From NCBI RefSeq assembly GCF_034702125.1, contig NC_085861.1, positions 57,115,850-57,179,849 on the forward strand: 64,000 bases of DNA. The letters are read 5' to 3'. Under the pieces are notes generated by a model, which saw nothing but the letters and a program-made list of their open reading frames with translations, did no database searches and had not been told where the DNA came from. The DNA is from Engraulis encrasicolus (Eukaryota > Chordata > Actinopteri > Clupeiformes > Engraulidae). This document shows, piece after piece, positions 1-15,028 of this stretch (positions within the stretch are counted from its first letter, which is position 1; each line of letters starts with the position of its first letter). A program made the translations under genes and the position numbers.

Positions 1-2420
1 CTGGCTATCATTCTGCTAAACTTTATGGATTTGACCTCATAAATTCAGCTAGCTGACTCAGTATATAATAACCTAGTGTAAAAAAATACTCAAATGGGTT
101 CTTTTCGGGATTCGTTTCGAATTGAATATTAATATTCCAGGGCAAAAAAAGTATACACATTCACTTGTCTGTGGTGGTACTGCAGCTAGGTGGCGATAAC
201 GAGCAACTTCCATCTCTGAACGTTCTCTTGTATTCTAGTTTCTTTGCCACCACCAACTAACTCTTACATCACCACAACACACCACACCACACCCCACCGT
301 CCCCTACCGTATATATCTCCAGCCAGCGTACGATCACTAACTGCGTTTTTTAATTAGACTTTGTTGCCGGCGTGGTTTGCACGAGGTGGGTTTGTTTCCA
401 GGCTGTGCGTGCACACACCACCATCATCATCAGCACGTCCATTAATAAACCCGCCACAGGCTCTGCACATCTGGACTGTGATTACATCTCCCTATTTTCA
501 GCCCAGCTGTCTACTCCCTCGTCTCCTTCCCTCCCCCCCAAAAATCTGACGTCTGTATCCCTTGGCTTGGCTTGCCTGGCTGGCTGGCTGGCTGCTGCAG
601 TGCACAAGTCGGAACCGATAAAATGTGCACACAGGACGGCATACGCTGTCAACGTCACTTACTTTTTTTATCAAGAAAAATATTTTGGAGATCAACTCAA
701 GGGTATAAAAAGGAACTGCAGTGTGAAGCACCAATGGATGGCTTGCCTGAGTATTTTGAGGTCAGTGTTCCAGGTGGGGAAACAGAAAGGAATGTCCCAA
801 TAACACAAGCAGATTTATTGATCCCTTCAGTTTTTCATGGCGCCATTAACCTTCACTCACCAGTGGAGTGCTCAAGACCAACCATCTGTTGCAAAAAAAT
901 ATTTTACAATTTCCCACAGCCACATATATTCCTCACTGTCAGTGATAGTCTATTAGGTGGCTGATTTGCTCTTTTTTTACCTGTACTGTTGGCATAAGGC
1001 CTGAGACATGCTTGCTGCAGGACACCGGTGCACTGGCAAATTTTGTGCACAAATATGTTGCCATACGTATTTTGTCAGTTTTGCGCGAGGAATAACACCT
1101 CACACAAGGTACGGAGATGCATGCGCACAGGGCAACATTGACAAAACCACAGGGGCAATCTTCCAAACTTCCATGTCGAGGTAGCGATAGAGTCAAACAA
1201 TGGTGGAAAACATTAACGAGAGCCCCGTTGGCCATCTGCCCCCTAGATCAGGGATGTCAAACTCAAACCTATTGAGAAAAACTGTAAGAGAAAGATTTCC
1301 TGCATTACTTTCGTTAATCACTGCATTGTGTAAACATCTGCAAGCATACAAGGTTTTTGGTTCTGGTATTTATGACTGTCATTTAATTCTTGAACACAAA
1401 AGGTGTGCAAAAGTTTAAAGATCTCTGCACAGCTCCTAGTTTATTCAATACTTTAAAAAGAAAGAAGTGCTGCGGTGTGCATTGCGACACACTGTCTTAC
1501 CATAGTGCTGTATAAGGTACAGATACACCCAGGCAAAGGTCAGGTTACATGCCGTGTTCAAGGGCACCCCGGCAATAGATGTGGGTGTTAAGACTGCAAT
1601 AATGGCTCACCTCCCCACCTACAGTACATGTCTCCGACACGGGCAGGGGACTAGCACAACACCTAACCTCAGCAAACTAAACCTGGGTAAACTTCTCAGC
1701 CATTAGACACCCACATCACACCGAAGACCGATGTATTAGGAGGCCCTGGCCGGGTTTGTGTGTATGCATACACATGGAGGAGACAGGAGACCCGACACCA
1801 GAGACATGGGATTTATGGCTCTTTGACGTTATCCGGATGTGGCTTTCAAAGAGACGTTAAAAAAACTGGCTCGTTTGAACAGGTTTTTAATTATTCAGTG
1901 TTAAGAAGATATATTTTTGACTCCACCTCTAGGTCATTTTGTCCGAACAACAACTGATTGTCCTCTTCCGTCTAAACACTGTTTCTGCCACTCTCTGAGG
2001 TAGACATTTACTTTTTCCCCCCAAATCAAAATACCCACGTGAAGGTCACATGCATGCAAAACGAACAAAAATCGTGAGAGTGGTTCCTAACTGGGATTCG
2101 ATTCCCTTCGTTCACATCTCGAAGCCATTCAAAAGAATCGATTCGTTCACAAATGTCAGAACACTACCAGACACAGAGACATCAGACACAGAGAGACTCC
2201 GGCTGACTCGCCCCCCCACTGCCTCTCAGCACTCGTCTGTAAAAGGGTCATAGAGGATTTGCCGTCTTCTATAGATGTGCGGCGGAATGAGAAATCGCTC
2301 ATTTGAATAAATACCCTAGGAGGGGGGCTTTTATATAATCAAACATCTATTAAATGTATGGCAAACCATGAAGCAAACAGAATTCATCTAAATATTTTTA
2401 CATGAGAGGTGACAGCCGCC
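1..2420. other. Non-coding sequence, no gene recognised
   Basis: No frame longer than about 140 codons, and none resembles a known protein. A stretch near 1480-1760 (with the phrase ggcaccccggcaatagatgtg-like) and 1245-1275 look like dispersed teleost repeats, but I cannot define ends. Confidence 0.5.
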
Positions 2421-2423
2421 ATA

Positions 2424-2425
<2 letters not shown>

Positions 2426-2484
<59 letters not shown>

Positions 2485-2506
2485 TGTGAGTGTGAGTGTG
2501 AGTGTG

Positions 2507-2604
<98 letters not shown>
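2426..2604. repeat. Compound microsatellite (GT)n-(GTGTGA)n-(GA)n
   Basis: About 57 bp of GT, a short GTGTGA transition, then about 95 bp of pure GA. The open frames over it are only repeat translations. Confidence 0.98.
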
Positions 2605-2605
<1 letters not shown>

Positions 2606-2949
2606 ATGCTCATAAGTCTACCTGTGTGTATGAGTTGGAAAATCGCTCCCAAAATTGCTCAAAGGTTAGATTGCGTTATATAATGACTGTCCTGGGTGCA
2701 GTGTTTACACGTCAATAGGTTTTGTTGCTGAGTGGGGAAACTGAGACAGCATTCTTTCAAAGAAAAAAAAGGCTGAATGCAGCAGAGTGTAATATGAGGC
2801 AGAGGAGAATAATGAGCTGACTGGTACATGAGGCAGGCATGTGGAGACAGGTGAACCATATGTGTGAACCATTTCCTCTCCAGGCACACATGCACAATCA
2901 CACACGCACTCTCTCGTTCTCTTTCTCTTTCTCTTTGTTTTTCTCTTTG

Positions 2950-3092
<143 letters not shown>

Positions 3093-3256
3093 CACTTGTT
3101 TCTCCAGCAGCAAACATGGGCAATTATTGTAATTAGGAGCAAGGCGAGGTGATTAGGCATATACAACCCGGCTCTGAGGGAGGCCTCTACCAGGTGGCCA
3201 CTACTGCAGGCACAGAGAGGCTAGCATAGGGGAGAAGAAAGACAGCTGACGACCAG

Positions 3257-3279
3257 AAGAAAGAAAGAAAGAAAGAGAG

Positions 3280-3314
<35 letters not shown>

Positions 3315-3345
3315 GAGAAATAAAGAAAGAAAGAAAGAAAGAAAC
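3257..3345. repeat. (GAAA)n microsatellite, then (AAT)n at 3417-3443
   Basis: Imperfect GAAA tetranucleotides with AG interruptions. A separate nine-unit AAT tract follows 70 bp on. Confidence 0.95.
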
Positions 3346-3445
3346 AAACAAAAAAAAGGTGAGAAGCACAAAATGTCCCACATACCCTTCTATTGATACT
3401 TTGCTCCGTTTTATTAATGATAATAATAATAATAATAATAATACA

Positions 3446-4270
3446 TTAGTTTTAACTTTTATATAGTGCTTTTCATGACACTCAAATACGTTTTTCACCA
3501 CTTCCCTTAACATGGCCATAGTACAAAGTTAGGAACCAAAGAAGATATGTGGGGGGGGGAGAAAGCGAACAATCAAATATGACAAAAATCTGAGAGTTTT
3601 CTTTGAGGTTCCCTGCCTTTGTCAGAAGGGAAGCCATGTTACGGTGCAGTCACTTCGATGGATGGGGGTGGAGAGGAGGGAAGGAGGGGGGTGGAGCAGA
3701 TGCTTGTGCGAGTAATTATTTCCTGTTTGGAGACTGGGAGCTGACACGTTGAATGTACATCAGTCTAAATTGGCTGTGTGTAACCCCTGGCTCTGCCTGG
3801 CCAAGAGAGGGGCCAGCGAGGTGTAGCGGAGGCCTTGGCACACTAACGAGCAGCGAGCAGCAGCCTGGACACGGCCACATAAGGCCCCTGGCATCAGCCA
3901 TCCAGCTAGCCAGGCCTCTCTCTCTGTCTTTCCCTTCCTCTCTCTTTCTCTCTGTCTCTTCCTTACAAATCAATTGCCATTTCTCTTCTCTTTCTTCCTC
4001 ATCTCTTGAATACATGTCTTTCTCTGTCCACTCATCCTTTTCTTTCTGCCACCCTCTCAATCTCTCCTCCCATGCAATCTCTCTTTCCTTGCCTTTTTCC
4101 ATAAGACATGTCTGACATGACTTTTTTTTCCTCCCTTCCCTTTTTTGTCTGCACGTCTTTTTCTCTCTGTGCTCTCTCATCCCTTTCTGCTCTCTCGTTT
4201 GCTTGGGTTTCTGTTCTTTTAGAGCGGGCGCATGCCCTCCTGTCATGAAACACACGCACACACACCAACT
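3446..4270. other. Non-coding sequence with pyrimidine-rich tract
   Basis: 3915-4200 is strongly CT-rich on the plus strand and generates a 243-codon minus frame that is low-complexity. No homology recognised. Confidence 0.5.

Positions 4271-4325
<55 letters not shown>
4271..4325. repeat. (CAG)n trinucleotide repeat, about 18 units
   Basis: Pure GCA/CAG run ending in one CAA. No coding exon is recognisable around it. Confidence 0.97.
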
Positions 4326-4328
<3 letters not shown>

Positions 4329-4329
4329 G

Positions 4330-6349
<2,020 letters not shown>

Positions 6350-8070
6350 TCCCCCCGGTAGTACAAACAGGAGATGGGAGATCAATCATACAGCCTAAGC
6401 AGCTACGACTGTGACGTTCCATCATCTGTTGAAATGATTTGGATAGCAATATCACGGTATGCGCGCATCACTCCTAGTCTAACGGATTTTCTCCTTTTCA
6501 GAGTTATAAAGGGTCATCAATCTTCAAACACACAATTCTGTAGCTCTCGAGGGGAACGTCGCCTTGAATTTAAAAAAAAAAAGAAAATGGGAGATTCAGA
6601 GTTTGCTGGGTTTATTTTTTTGTCAGTGCCGACACAGAAGACAATTTAAAAACTAATAATAGTGATGAGATATGGATATAAAGAGGGCGTAATGAAAGCC
6701 ATAAATATCTCCCCACATTCAGTGGCGGGATTCAAACTGGGACTAACTGGTTGTGTGCTTGCTTGTTCAACTTCAGGTGCTTTTCTGCTGCTTCTCCCTG
6801 AGATAATATATTCAGAATGCGTCCTTCCTTGATAAGGAGATGCAGGCTTGTCTATGCGACAAGCTGTAAGCACAGAAGAGCTGCATATTAAAGAAAGGGA
6901 AAGCAGGTGGATGCTGGGAGATACTATACGCTCTTTGATAAGGAGTGGAGGTGAAGTTCCCTCAAGTTCATCTCAGTTAAGAGCATAACCCGCCGCAGTG
7001 TTACTGTAGCACCTGGAGCACAGCAATGCAGTCCCTCCATCCAGAACTACGGCTCCTCTTTCCAACACCTATACTATACAAGTGCTTCCCAAACTTCTTC
7101 AGCGGGGACATCGTTTTGGACAAAGTTACGAATATTTCCGCGACCCCACCCACCATAGTCTTATCCTAGCAATGGATTCAAGTCAAGTCAAGTTGGTTTT
7201 ATTGTCAATTTCTTTACATGCGCTGGTCATACAAAGAATTTGAAATTACGTTTCTTGCTTTCCCATGCAGACATAGACTAATCTAGGTAAGGACATAGAC
7301 AGTATAGACATAGACAGTACTCATACATGGACATAAGACAGTATGGACATAGACAGTGCTCATACAGACATTTAAAGTGCAAGACTGGACAACAGAAGAC
7401 TTGTAGAGAACATACATTAAGAGGAGGTATTTGTTGTGCTTTTTCTAAAAGTCCTTTATAGCGTTCTGACATAGTAATAGTAGCATTTTGAAGAAAAAAT
7501 AAATATTAAAATAGAGATTTGTAGCAATGTCAGCAGACAAAATATTATTGGAAAATCTAGCTATATTAATAGACAAAAATTGCCTAGGAATTATGTTAGC
7601 TGTTAACTTGTGGATTTACTGTTTTTATGCAATGTCCCTTTCGCCTTTGACGCCCCTTCAGTACATCCGTGACCTATGGGTCACAACTGCCAGTTTGGGA
7701 ACCAGTGACCTATACAATCTCACTCCCCCCCACCCCACCCCACCACCACCACCAAACACCTGCCACTGAGATTAGCAGGAGAAACTAAAATATAATGACA
7801 GTAGGAAGGCAACGAGGATTTTTCCCTCTCATTGCGTGGCAGTGTGGCAGTGTAAATTGATGGCAACTATCACGTGCGAGCCAAAAGCAATCCGGCCAGA
7901 GATTACATCCATATGTCGCTGCGGCGCCGCCGCCGTCAGGTCAGAGACTGATACAGACCCCTCTGTCTCTCCCAAGCTCAGCTGCCAGCGGGGAATGAAT
8001 GACTGTAATTTCAAAGAAAGAGAGAAGGTTTGATAGAGGGAGAAATGGAGAGTCGTAGAGAGGGAGAGAC
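6350..8070. other. Non-coding sequence with no gene
   Basis: Apart from the LINE tail at 7175-7400 and a C-rich tract at 7725-7755 I see nothing supportable. Confidence 0.45.
7175..7400 (-). mobile_element. LINE 3' tail (CR1/L2/Rex type), minus strand
   Basis: On the minus strand the sequence ends with GACAATAAAACC followed by a short direct repeat of TTGACT units, the typical end of teleost non-LTR elements. The inner side runs into an imperfect repeat of ACATAGACAGT (7290-7370). No coding sequence survives. Confidence 0.55.
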
Positions 8071-8084
8071 AGACTGAGAGAGAG

Positions 8085-8098
8085 AGAGGGAGAGAGAG

Positions 8099-8155
<57 letters not shown>

Positions 8156-8317
8156 CAAGTGTACCATGCAAGGAAGAGATGCTGTGAAGTGAAAAAAGTC
8201 CTTGCCTAAATGACACCACCCCCTATTTTAATGGGAAATGCTCCCTGCAAAAAAAAGAATTCCAGGTGGCTGCATGCGGTCGGTGGGTCCATTGAGAGAT
8301 TGTGGAGCGTGGCTGAT

Positions 8318-8355
<38 letters not shown>

Positions 8356-8366
8356 TGTGTGTGTGG
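8085..8366. repeat. (GA)n at 8085-8152 and (GT)n at 8318-8366
   Basis: Two separate dinucleotide tracts 165 bp apart. Confidence 0.95.
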
Positions 8367-8449
8367 CGTGGCTGATGGTAAGTAGTACAGACTGGCACCG
8401 TGGCTCTAACGGAGAGAGAGAGAGACACGCCACCGTGTGAGTAAATGAT

Positions 8450-10640
8450 GGCCGTGCAGCGGGGCGGCGTTCAGGGAGGAATTTGTTTGCTCGCGGCTGA
8501 TAAAGCTGCCAGTGATGAGAGAGGGGCGCTCGGGTGCCGCGGTGGCGTCTCTGTCGATGCGAGTCACCCGTCGAGCTGAGCTACCAAGCCCATTGCACTG
8601 CGCTACAGTACAGCTCCCTGTGGGTCAGGATTAGAGTTTAGGCTTTGCTTACAGCCTATTCATAGCTCATCTCGATGACGCAGCACGTCTCGACACAACA
8701 GCGACAGCATAAATACACCACCAGCAGCTCACACGCCCAAACGACACGGTCGTCACCGACACTGCGCACCTCCACCTTGACCTCACTACCACAATGCCTC
8801 ATGGTGGGGTAATCTCTCACTTAAACAGGCAAGCAGGCGTGAAAGTCACAGAGAGAGAGGAGAGGAGAGCACGTTGGCACAGAGACAAGACAGCCATGTC
8901 ATTAAAACAGCAGGGCCAGGCCAGTCAAGAAGACCGGCCAATTCACTCATGATCAGCATAACGCATTAAAGAGAGTAATAAAATGAGTTATCAAAAGGCT
9001 ACAATTGAACTCTAATCTTTTCGTGAAAGGCCAGAGGAGACAGAAACGTCGATAAGGATGCAAGGCCAGTGGGGAGAGATGAGCTTGATTACAGTTGGAG
9101 GACAGTCGAGGGCCTGCCAGCCAGCTCCACCAATTAGCCTCCGCTCTAACCTTCATCACCATCAGGGCAAGTCTGCGTCTGCACCCCCACCCCCAATTCT
9201 AATCTACCAAATAGCTTCGTTTAGATTAACGGGGGGAAAAAAAAACTTTTCTTTTTTGAATGCAGAACTCTGTTGTCTCTGTCAGGAGTTAATGGATTGA
9301 AAAAAAAAATCTAATCACAATAAGGCTGACCTTTTGAACTGGGGCTTTGTCTTTAGAATGGATAAACTGTGCAAGGCTCTGTGTGCTGCGGGTTGTAGTA
9401 CTGTGAGTGCAGCTGGTCTCCCCCTCTCTCCAGGTCAGTGGACAAGCGGTGGGAAGAAGTCTGAGGGAACCACATGTGAAGAATGAACTTCAGCGCCCTC
9501 TGGTGTGTAAAATACTGAGTGCACATCCATTGTGATTGCTGCATTAATGTAGGACGAAAGAATAGTTTTGCCATCATTGAAGTAAAAGGGAGGTTAAGCT
9601 GGTGAGGAGAGGAAATTTATCAAAACGGTAGAACATATATTTGGTAGGCTATGTTACAGTTTTTTGGCTTTAATTAGTTCAGAAGAATAATACTGGGCCC
9701 ATTCTTTTAAAAAGGGCCATCACTACATCACTGGAGCAATGCATCATTATACACATTAATTATATGTATATAAAAACTTAAAATAGTGGCTTATCTATGG
9801 GAAGTCACAGAAGTAACCTACCTGATCCCACAGAAGTTCCCCTCAGTGCGAAACTTCGGGATGAAACCACTGCCCGCCCTCTGCAATAGACCTTGGCTGC
9901 AGTGCTCACGTTGCTGCTCTGCATACAAAATCTGACATTTCAAACTGCTCTGCTGTAATAAAACATCAGCCTCAATGTCACCAGCTGGAGAGGCGCCGCA
10001 GATGTCTGAAATTATCTGCATCTCAACATAAACACTTACGTACAGGTCGCCCAGGGTGAAACAAACGCATCTCAACACTGCACAGCAAAAACCTGCCGAG
10101 AACAGGTTGTTGTCATTCAAATGCAAGAACACAATTCAATTCGCTGCGCTATCAGGCTGCTCTAATTTGATTGCATCAAAGCCAGGTCTTTTCATCTTGC
10201 ACCCCCTGCGCCTGAAACCTGAGACCCATACACGCAAGGCCACCGCGCTTAGAAGGCAGAGAAAATGGGGAGCAGTTAGCCAATTTAACACAAGCAACCC
10301 CATCTGTTTCAACGCGGTGACAAAAATTGACTTTGGTGGAGGCTAGATGTTTGATTGACGTGTATTTTGGGCAATCAGGGTGATTAATGGCATAGCGGGG
10401 ACTTGGGCTTGCTGGCATCAGATCTGTCTGCGCCGGCGGAAGGCAAACTCGACAGGCTATTACAGTGGAGGCTGTTTCGCAAATCTGCAAAATGCTTTTA
10501 CAATGCATATGTAATGTGGTACATAAGCTGAAAATTTGTTTAAAAATAAATAAATAAAAAAAAGCTGAGGAAGCATAATACAATAAATTAAGGTAAATTC
10601 AGTGATTGTTCAGATGAGTTATAAGACCTGAGCAGTGAGC
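8450..10640. other. Complex non-coding sequence, possible conserved non-coding blocks
   Basis: This stretch has balanced composition and few repeats, with homeodomain-type TAAT cores near 8945-9000 and 10330-10390. It looks more constrained than its surroundings, but only an alignment could show that. One exon-like segment at 9823-9883 is listed separately. Confidence 0.3.
9823..9883 (-). other. Exon-like segment of unknown origin
   Basis: On the minus strand, attgcag precedes and gtaggt follows a frame reading AGSGFIPKFRTEGNFCGI. I do not recognise the protein and found no partner exons nearby, so this may be chance. Confidence 0.15.
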
Positions 10641-10643
10641 CTT

Positions 10644-10670
10644 AAAAAAAAAGGGGGGGGGGGGGGGGGG
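10644..10670. repeat. Poly(A)-poly(G) junction: 9 A then 18 G
   Basis: An uninterrupted 18-G run on the plus strand. Such runs can form G-quadruplexes and are also prone to assembly error. Confidence 0.9.
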
Positions 10671-10877
10671 CACAGAATTTCAGCTCAGCTCTCTCTCGCT
10701 TTCCCAAAGAACAGTCACATTATTTAAATAGGACATCAAGCTATCTTGTGCTGCAACATATGTATGTACCAGCTGGTTAAAAAGTTCAGTGCATTGCATC
10801 AAATTATACGTACATACCGTATGTTACAGTAGGCAAAAAAATCTCCACAGCAATTATTTTGTTGCAAGACAGAGGAA

Positions 10878-11080
10878 GGTTTTGGGGCTGGTGTGGTGCA
10901 GCGTTCGAACACGCATAACCACATACAGACTAGATGCATTGCCCATGTGGACCCAGGGAGTCCAGCCTGGGTAATCTTCAAGCCTCCTGCATCACACTCT
11001 CTCCCACTCGTTTTCTGTCTGTTTCTAACTGTCCCATCTCAATAAAGGCAAAGGTTCCTAAAAGATACATAAAAAGAAAT
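10878..11080 (+). mobile_element. Degenerate tRNA-derived SINE
   Basis: It shares with the intact SINE at 19284 the order: gtggtgcagcg (A-box region), a CCCAGGG core, then CCCACTCG..TTCTGTCTG and AATAAAGGCA..CCTAAAAG tail. The B box is not recognisable. Confidence 0.6.
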
Positions 11081-11514
11081 AAAACACAGAGAGCAGGTTT
11101 GGGTGGTAGTCAAGAATGATATCTTTAATGATTCCTTTTTTTCATAAAATGAGTTGATTGCCATCACTCTCAGTAGTCTGGTCCCATGGCATGGGAAGAA
11201 GCAGTAAAGGGCATCAAGTACCGTTATTGAAAACAACAACACAACACAGTACAATACAGTGGCGAACAGGACACTACACTCTCTCAAATTCATTACACTC
11301 CATGCAACTCTCTAAGATCTATTAAATACGCTAAGAAACAAAAAAAGACCCCTCCACACACATACACACACAAAACATCCATAAGAGTGAAATTGGAAAT
11401 ATTCACCCTATGGGGGGAAAAGTGCGTTTTGTAACTGAGAAACATAGATCAGTGGACACCCATGAAGCAACATTAAGACTGACAAATGCCTGCATATATT
11501 GCACATACAGTATG

Positions 11515-11876
<362 letters not shown>

Positions 11877-12601
11877 GACAGAGAGACAGAGAGACAGAGA
11901 GACAGAGAGACATAGGCCTCGGCAGTAGAACCAAGCCTGCTCCACTCTGCCACACTCCACCCACACCCCATTACCTGACGACGAGACGCAGAGGACGGAT
12001 GGAAGGATGGGATGACACAAAATCTGGAATGGCAGACAGGTCGAGAGCGGAGCAGAACGGAAACAACAAAAATTATTGCACCCCTACAGGGCAACAGGGT
12101 TTCTCTCTACCCATAACATGACGATTTTGGCACTGTGTCAATGGCAGCTCTCTCCCCCTCCCTCTCCGAAGCAGTATTTTCTTCTTCTATCAGGGATCTA
12201 TTGCATTGGTAGTCTGAGGGAATCACAAGCCATCAGACAACAATGTAACCTTTTACGAAGAATAACTTGTCTTTAGAAATGCTGATCAGTACCCAGCCCG
12301 ACACCCTGCAATCTTCTGCCATGCTACATTAACTGTCTCCAAGGCTGAAATAGTGTTGCACTTAATGGAGAATGACTTGATTTGTATGGAACTACTCAGC
12401 ATCATATTCTCACCATCCCATCACAGCTCTGAACAGTCTCTACCGCTTTAACTTTTCAAGTTTCACAAGGCCTGTTCAATGATGAGGGGTCCTATTCAAG
12501 TCTTAATTAAATAGTGCATGTTACATTTAATGGCTAATAGACACGGGACCCAACCCCCAATTCTTATCAAGCAACACCTAACATCCGTGAAACATCTTAC
12601 A

Positions 12602-12609
12602 TAGTTATC
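12602..12609. repeat. 5' target-site duplication TAGTTATC
   Basis: Eight bases identical to 15021-15028, immediately outside the terminal inverted repeats of the 12610-15020 element. Confidence 0.9.
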
Positions 12610-15020
12610 GGTAACACTTTATAATAAGTACCCCTTTTTAGGCACTACTTAAGGGTTAGTTAAGCCTTATTTTACCATTAATTAACCCTTAGTGAATCAC
12701 GAGTTAATCATTATGTAAGCATTATTTCTCATTTCCTAACTATTATCTATTTCCGTTAGTAAATGGTTAGTGTGTGCTGATGTAACGGTTCGCTAAGCAA
12801 AGTTAAACCTTAGTTAAGCCTTATTTTTAACATTAATTAACCCTTAGTGAATCACGAGTAAGTCGTTATGTATGTGTTATTTCATCATAAGCAATGCTTA
12901 TCAAGTCATTTGTTAACGTTTTGGAAAGCATGGAAAGGTTTTCACTTTAAAAGTTCCCCAGATATGCGCAAGTAGTGAGTTGTAGCTTCTTGTTAATGCA
13001 TAAGCAATGCCTAACAAATCATTTGTTAACGTTTTGTAAAGCATGGAAAGGTTTTCACTTTAGATCAGTTCCCCAGATATACTTAAGTAATGAGTTGTAA
13101 CTCCTTGATAATGCATAAGCAATGCTTAACAAGTCATTTGTTAACGTTTTGGAAAGCATGGAAAGGTTTTCACTTTAAAAGTTCCCCAGATATACGCAAG
13201 TAGTGAGTTGTTACTTCTTGTTAATGCATAAGCAATGCCTAACAAATCATTTGTTAACGTTTTGTAAAGCATGGAAAGGTTTTCACTTTAGATCAATTCC
13301 CCAGATATACTTAAGTAATGAGTTGTAATTCCTTGATAATGCATAAGCCATCCTTAACAAGTCATTTGTTAACGTTTTGGAAAGCATGGAAAGGTTTTCA
13401 CTTCAAAAGTTCCCCAGATATGCGCAAGTAGTGAGTTGTAACTTCTTGATAATGCATAAGAAATGCCTAACAAATCATTTGTTAACGTTTTGTAAAGCAT
13501 GGAAAGGTTTTCACTTTAGATCAGTTCCCCAGATATACTTAAGTAATGAGTTGTAACTCCTTGATAATGCATAAGCAATGCTCATTTGTTAATGTTTTGG
13601 AAAGCATGGAAAGGTTTTCACTTCAGAGAAGTTCCCCAGATATAGGCCTACTTAAGTAGGCCTAATGGGTTTTAAATCCTTGATAAAAGCATAAGCAATG
13701 CTTATGAAGTCATTTGTTAATGTTTTGGATAGCATGGAAAGATTTTCACTGAAAAAGTTCCCCAGATATGCGTTAGTAATGCGTTGAAACTTCTTGGTAA
13801 TGCATAAGCAATGCTTATAAAGTCATTTGTTAATGTGTTGTAAAGCCATAACAGGTTTTCACTTTAGATCAGTTCCCCAGATAACCTTAATTAATGAGTT
13901 GTAACTCCTTGATAATGCATAAGCAATGCTTAATAAGTCATTTGTTAACATTTTTGGAAAGCATGGAAAGGTTTTCACTTTAGATCAGTTCCCCAGATAT
14001 ACTTAAGTAATGGGTTATACATCCTTGATAGTGCATAAGCAATGCTTATCAAGTCATTTGTTAATGTTTTGGAAAGTATGGAAAGGTTTTCACTTAAAAA
14101 GTTCCCCAGATATGCGTTACTAATGTGTTGAAACTTCTTGGTAATGCATAAGCAATGCTTATCAAGTCATTCGTTAATGTGTTGTGAAGCCATAACAGGT
14201 TTTCACTTTAGATCAGTTCCCCAGATATACTTAAGTAATGGTTCGTAATTCCTTGATAATGCATAGACAAGTCAAGCAAGTCATTTGTTAATGTCCAGAA
14301 ACATCCATGAGGGGCAGTCACATGAGCCTCAACTTAGGCCTAGGCCTACTTTTTGCCATGCTACCAGTCATCACACACTAACCATTGCAAAAGGGTTAAA
14401 AAAAGACTTCACTGATGCTAAAGCAAGAGTTTACAAACCGTTACCATACATGCCTAATAATACTTGTTAATGGTTAGGTGGTAGTAGACAACAAAGAGAT
14501 AATGTTTTTTTTCATAAATAAAGGTGGGTTATCAGACATTTTAATGATGGTTTACTAATGCTTATCAGAAAGTTAAATCACCATAGATGAATGATTAATT
14601 AACAGTACTTAATAATTTCACAGAAATACATAATGACTGACTCGTGATTCACTAAGGGTTAACTAATGCTTAATTTTGTTTAGCGAGTAGTTACATCAGC
14701 ACACACTAACCATTTACTAATGGTAGTAGATAATAGTTAAGAAATGAGGAATAACATATACATAACGACTAACTCGCTATTTACTAAGGGTTAACTATTG
14801 TTAAAATAAGGCTTATTGAAGGCTTAACTTTGCTTAGCGAACCGTTATATCAGCACACACTAACCATTTACTAACGGTAGTAGATAATAGTTAGGAAATG
14901 AGAAATAATGCTTACATAATGATTAACTCGTGATTCACTAAGGGTTAACTAATGGTGAAATGAGGCTTAACTAACCCTTAAGTAATGCCTAAAAAGGGGT
15001 ACTTATTATAAAGTGTTACC
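12610..15020. mobile_element. Non-autonomous hAT-like DNA element with internal satellite, 2,411 bp
   Basis: It starts GGTAACACTTTATAATAA and ends with the exact reverse complement. The inverted arms extend about 285 bp (12610-12893 against about 14736-15020) with few mismatches, and each arm contains internally repeated blocks (TTAACCCTTAGTGAATCACG, TAAGCAAAGTTAA). Perfect 8-bp target duplications flank it. Eight-base duplications are known for hAT elements (also for P and some others); I infer hAT-like from that length alone. No transposase frame is present, so it must move in trans. The middle is a tandem array (see 12907-14295). The 14300-14640 part is unique spacer. Confidence 0.88.
12907..14295. 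repeat. 13-copy tandem array of a 113-116-bp unit with A/B alternation
   Basis: Unit starts (CATTTGTTAA, or CATTCGTTAA at 14168) fall at 12907, 13020, 13135, 13248, 13363, 13476, 13583, 13711, 13824, 13939, 14055, 14168 and 14282. Odd early copies read TTTTGG..AAAAGTTCC..TGCGCAAGTAG and even copies TTTTGT..GATCAGTTCC..TACTTAAGTAA, so the higher-order period is about 228 bp. Copies 7 and 10 are mosaics, and copy 7 has a deletion/insertion giving 107 and 128-bp spacings. Confidence 0.93.
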
Positions 15021-15028
15021 TAGTTATC
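15021..15028. repeat. 3' target-site duplication TAGTTATC
   Basis: Matches 12602-12609 exactly. Confidence 0.9.

Noticed and set aside
2398..2718. Open frames encoding runs of Cys-Val, Ser-Leu, Glu-Arg or His-Thr
   Set aside because: These are translations of dinucleotide repeats in several frames and on both strands; the same applies to the long frames at 6102, 11408, 21650, 24253, 25165, 27246, 40101 and 58941.
9823..9883. A second host gene on the left of the window
   Set aside because: A single exon-like segment with no partner, no recognised protein and a weak acceptor is not enough; kept only as a low-confidence note.
12907..14295. Regular repeats at 114-bp spacing as a CRISPR-like array
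   Set aside because: The whole unit is repeated with no unique spacers, in a vertebrate nuclear context and inside a transposon.
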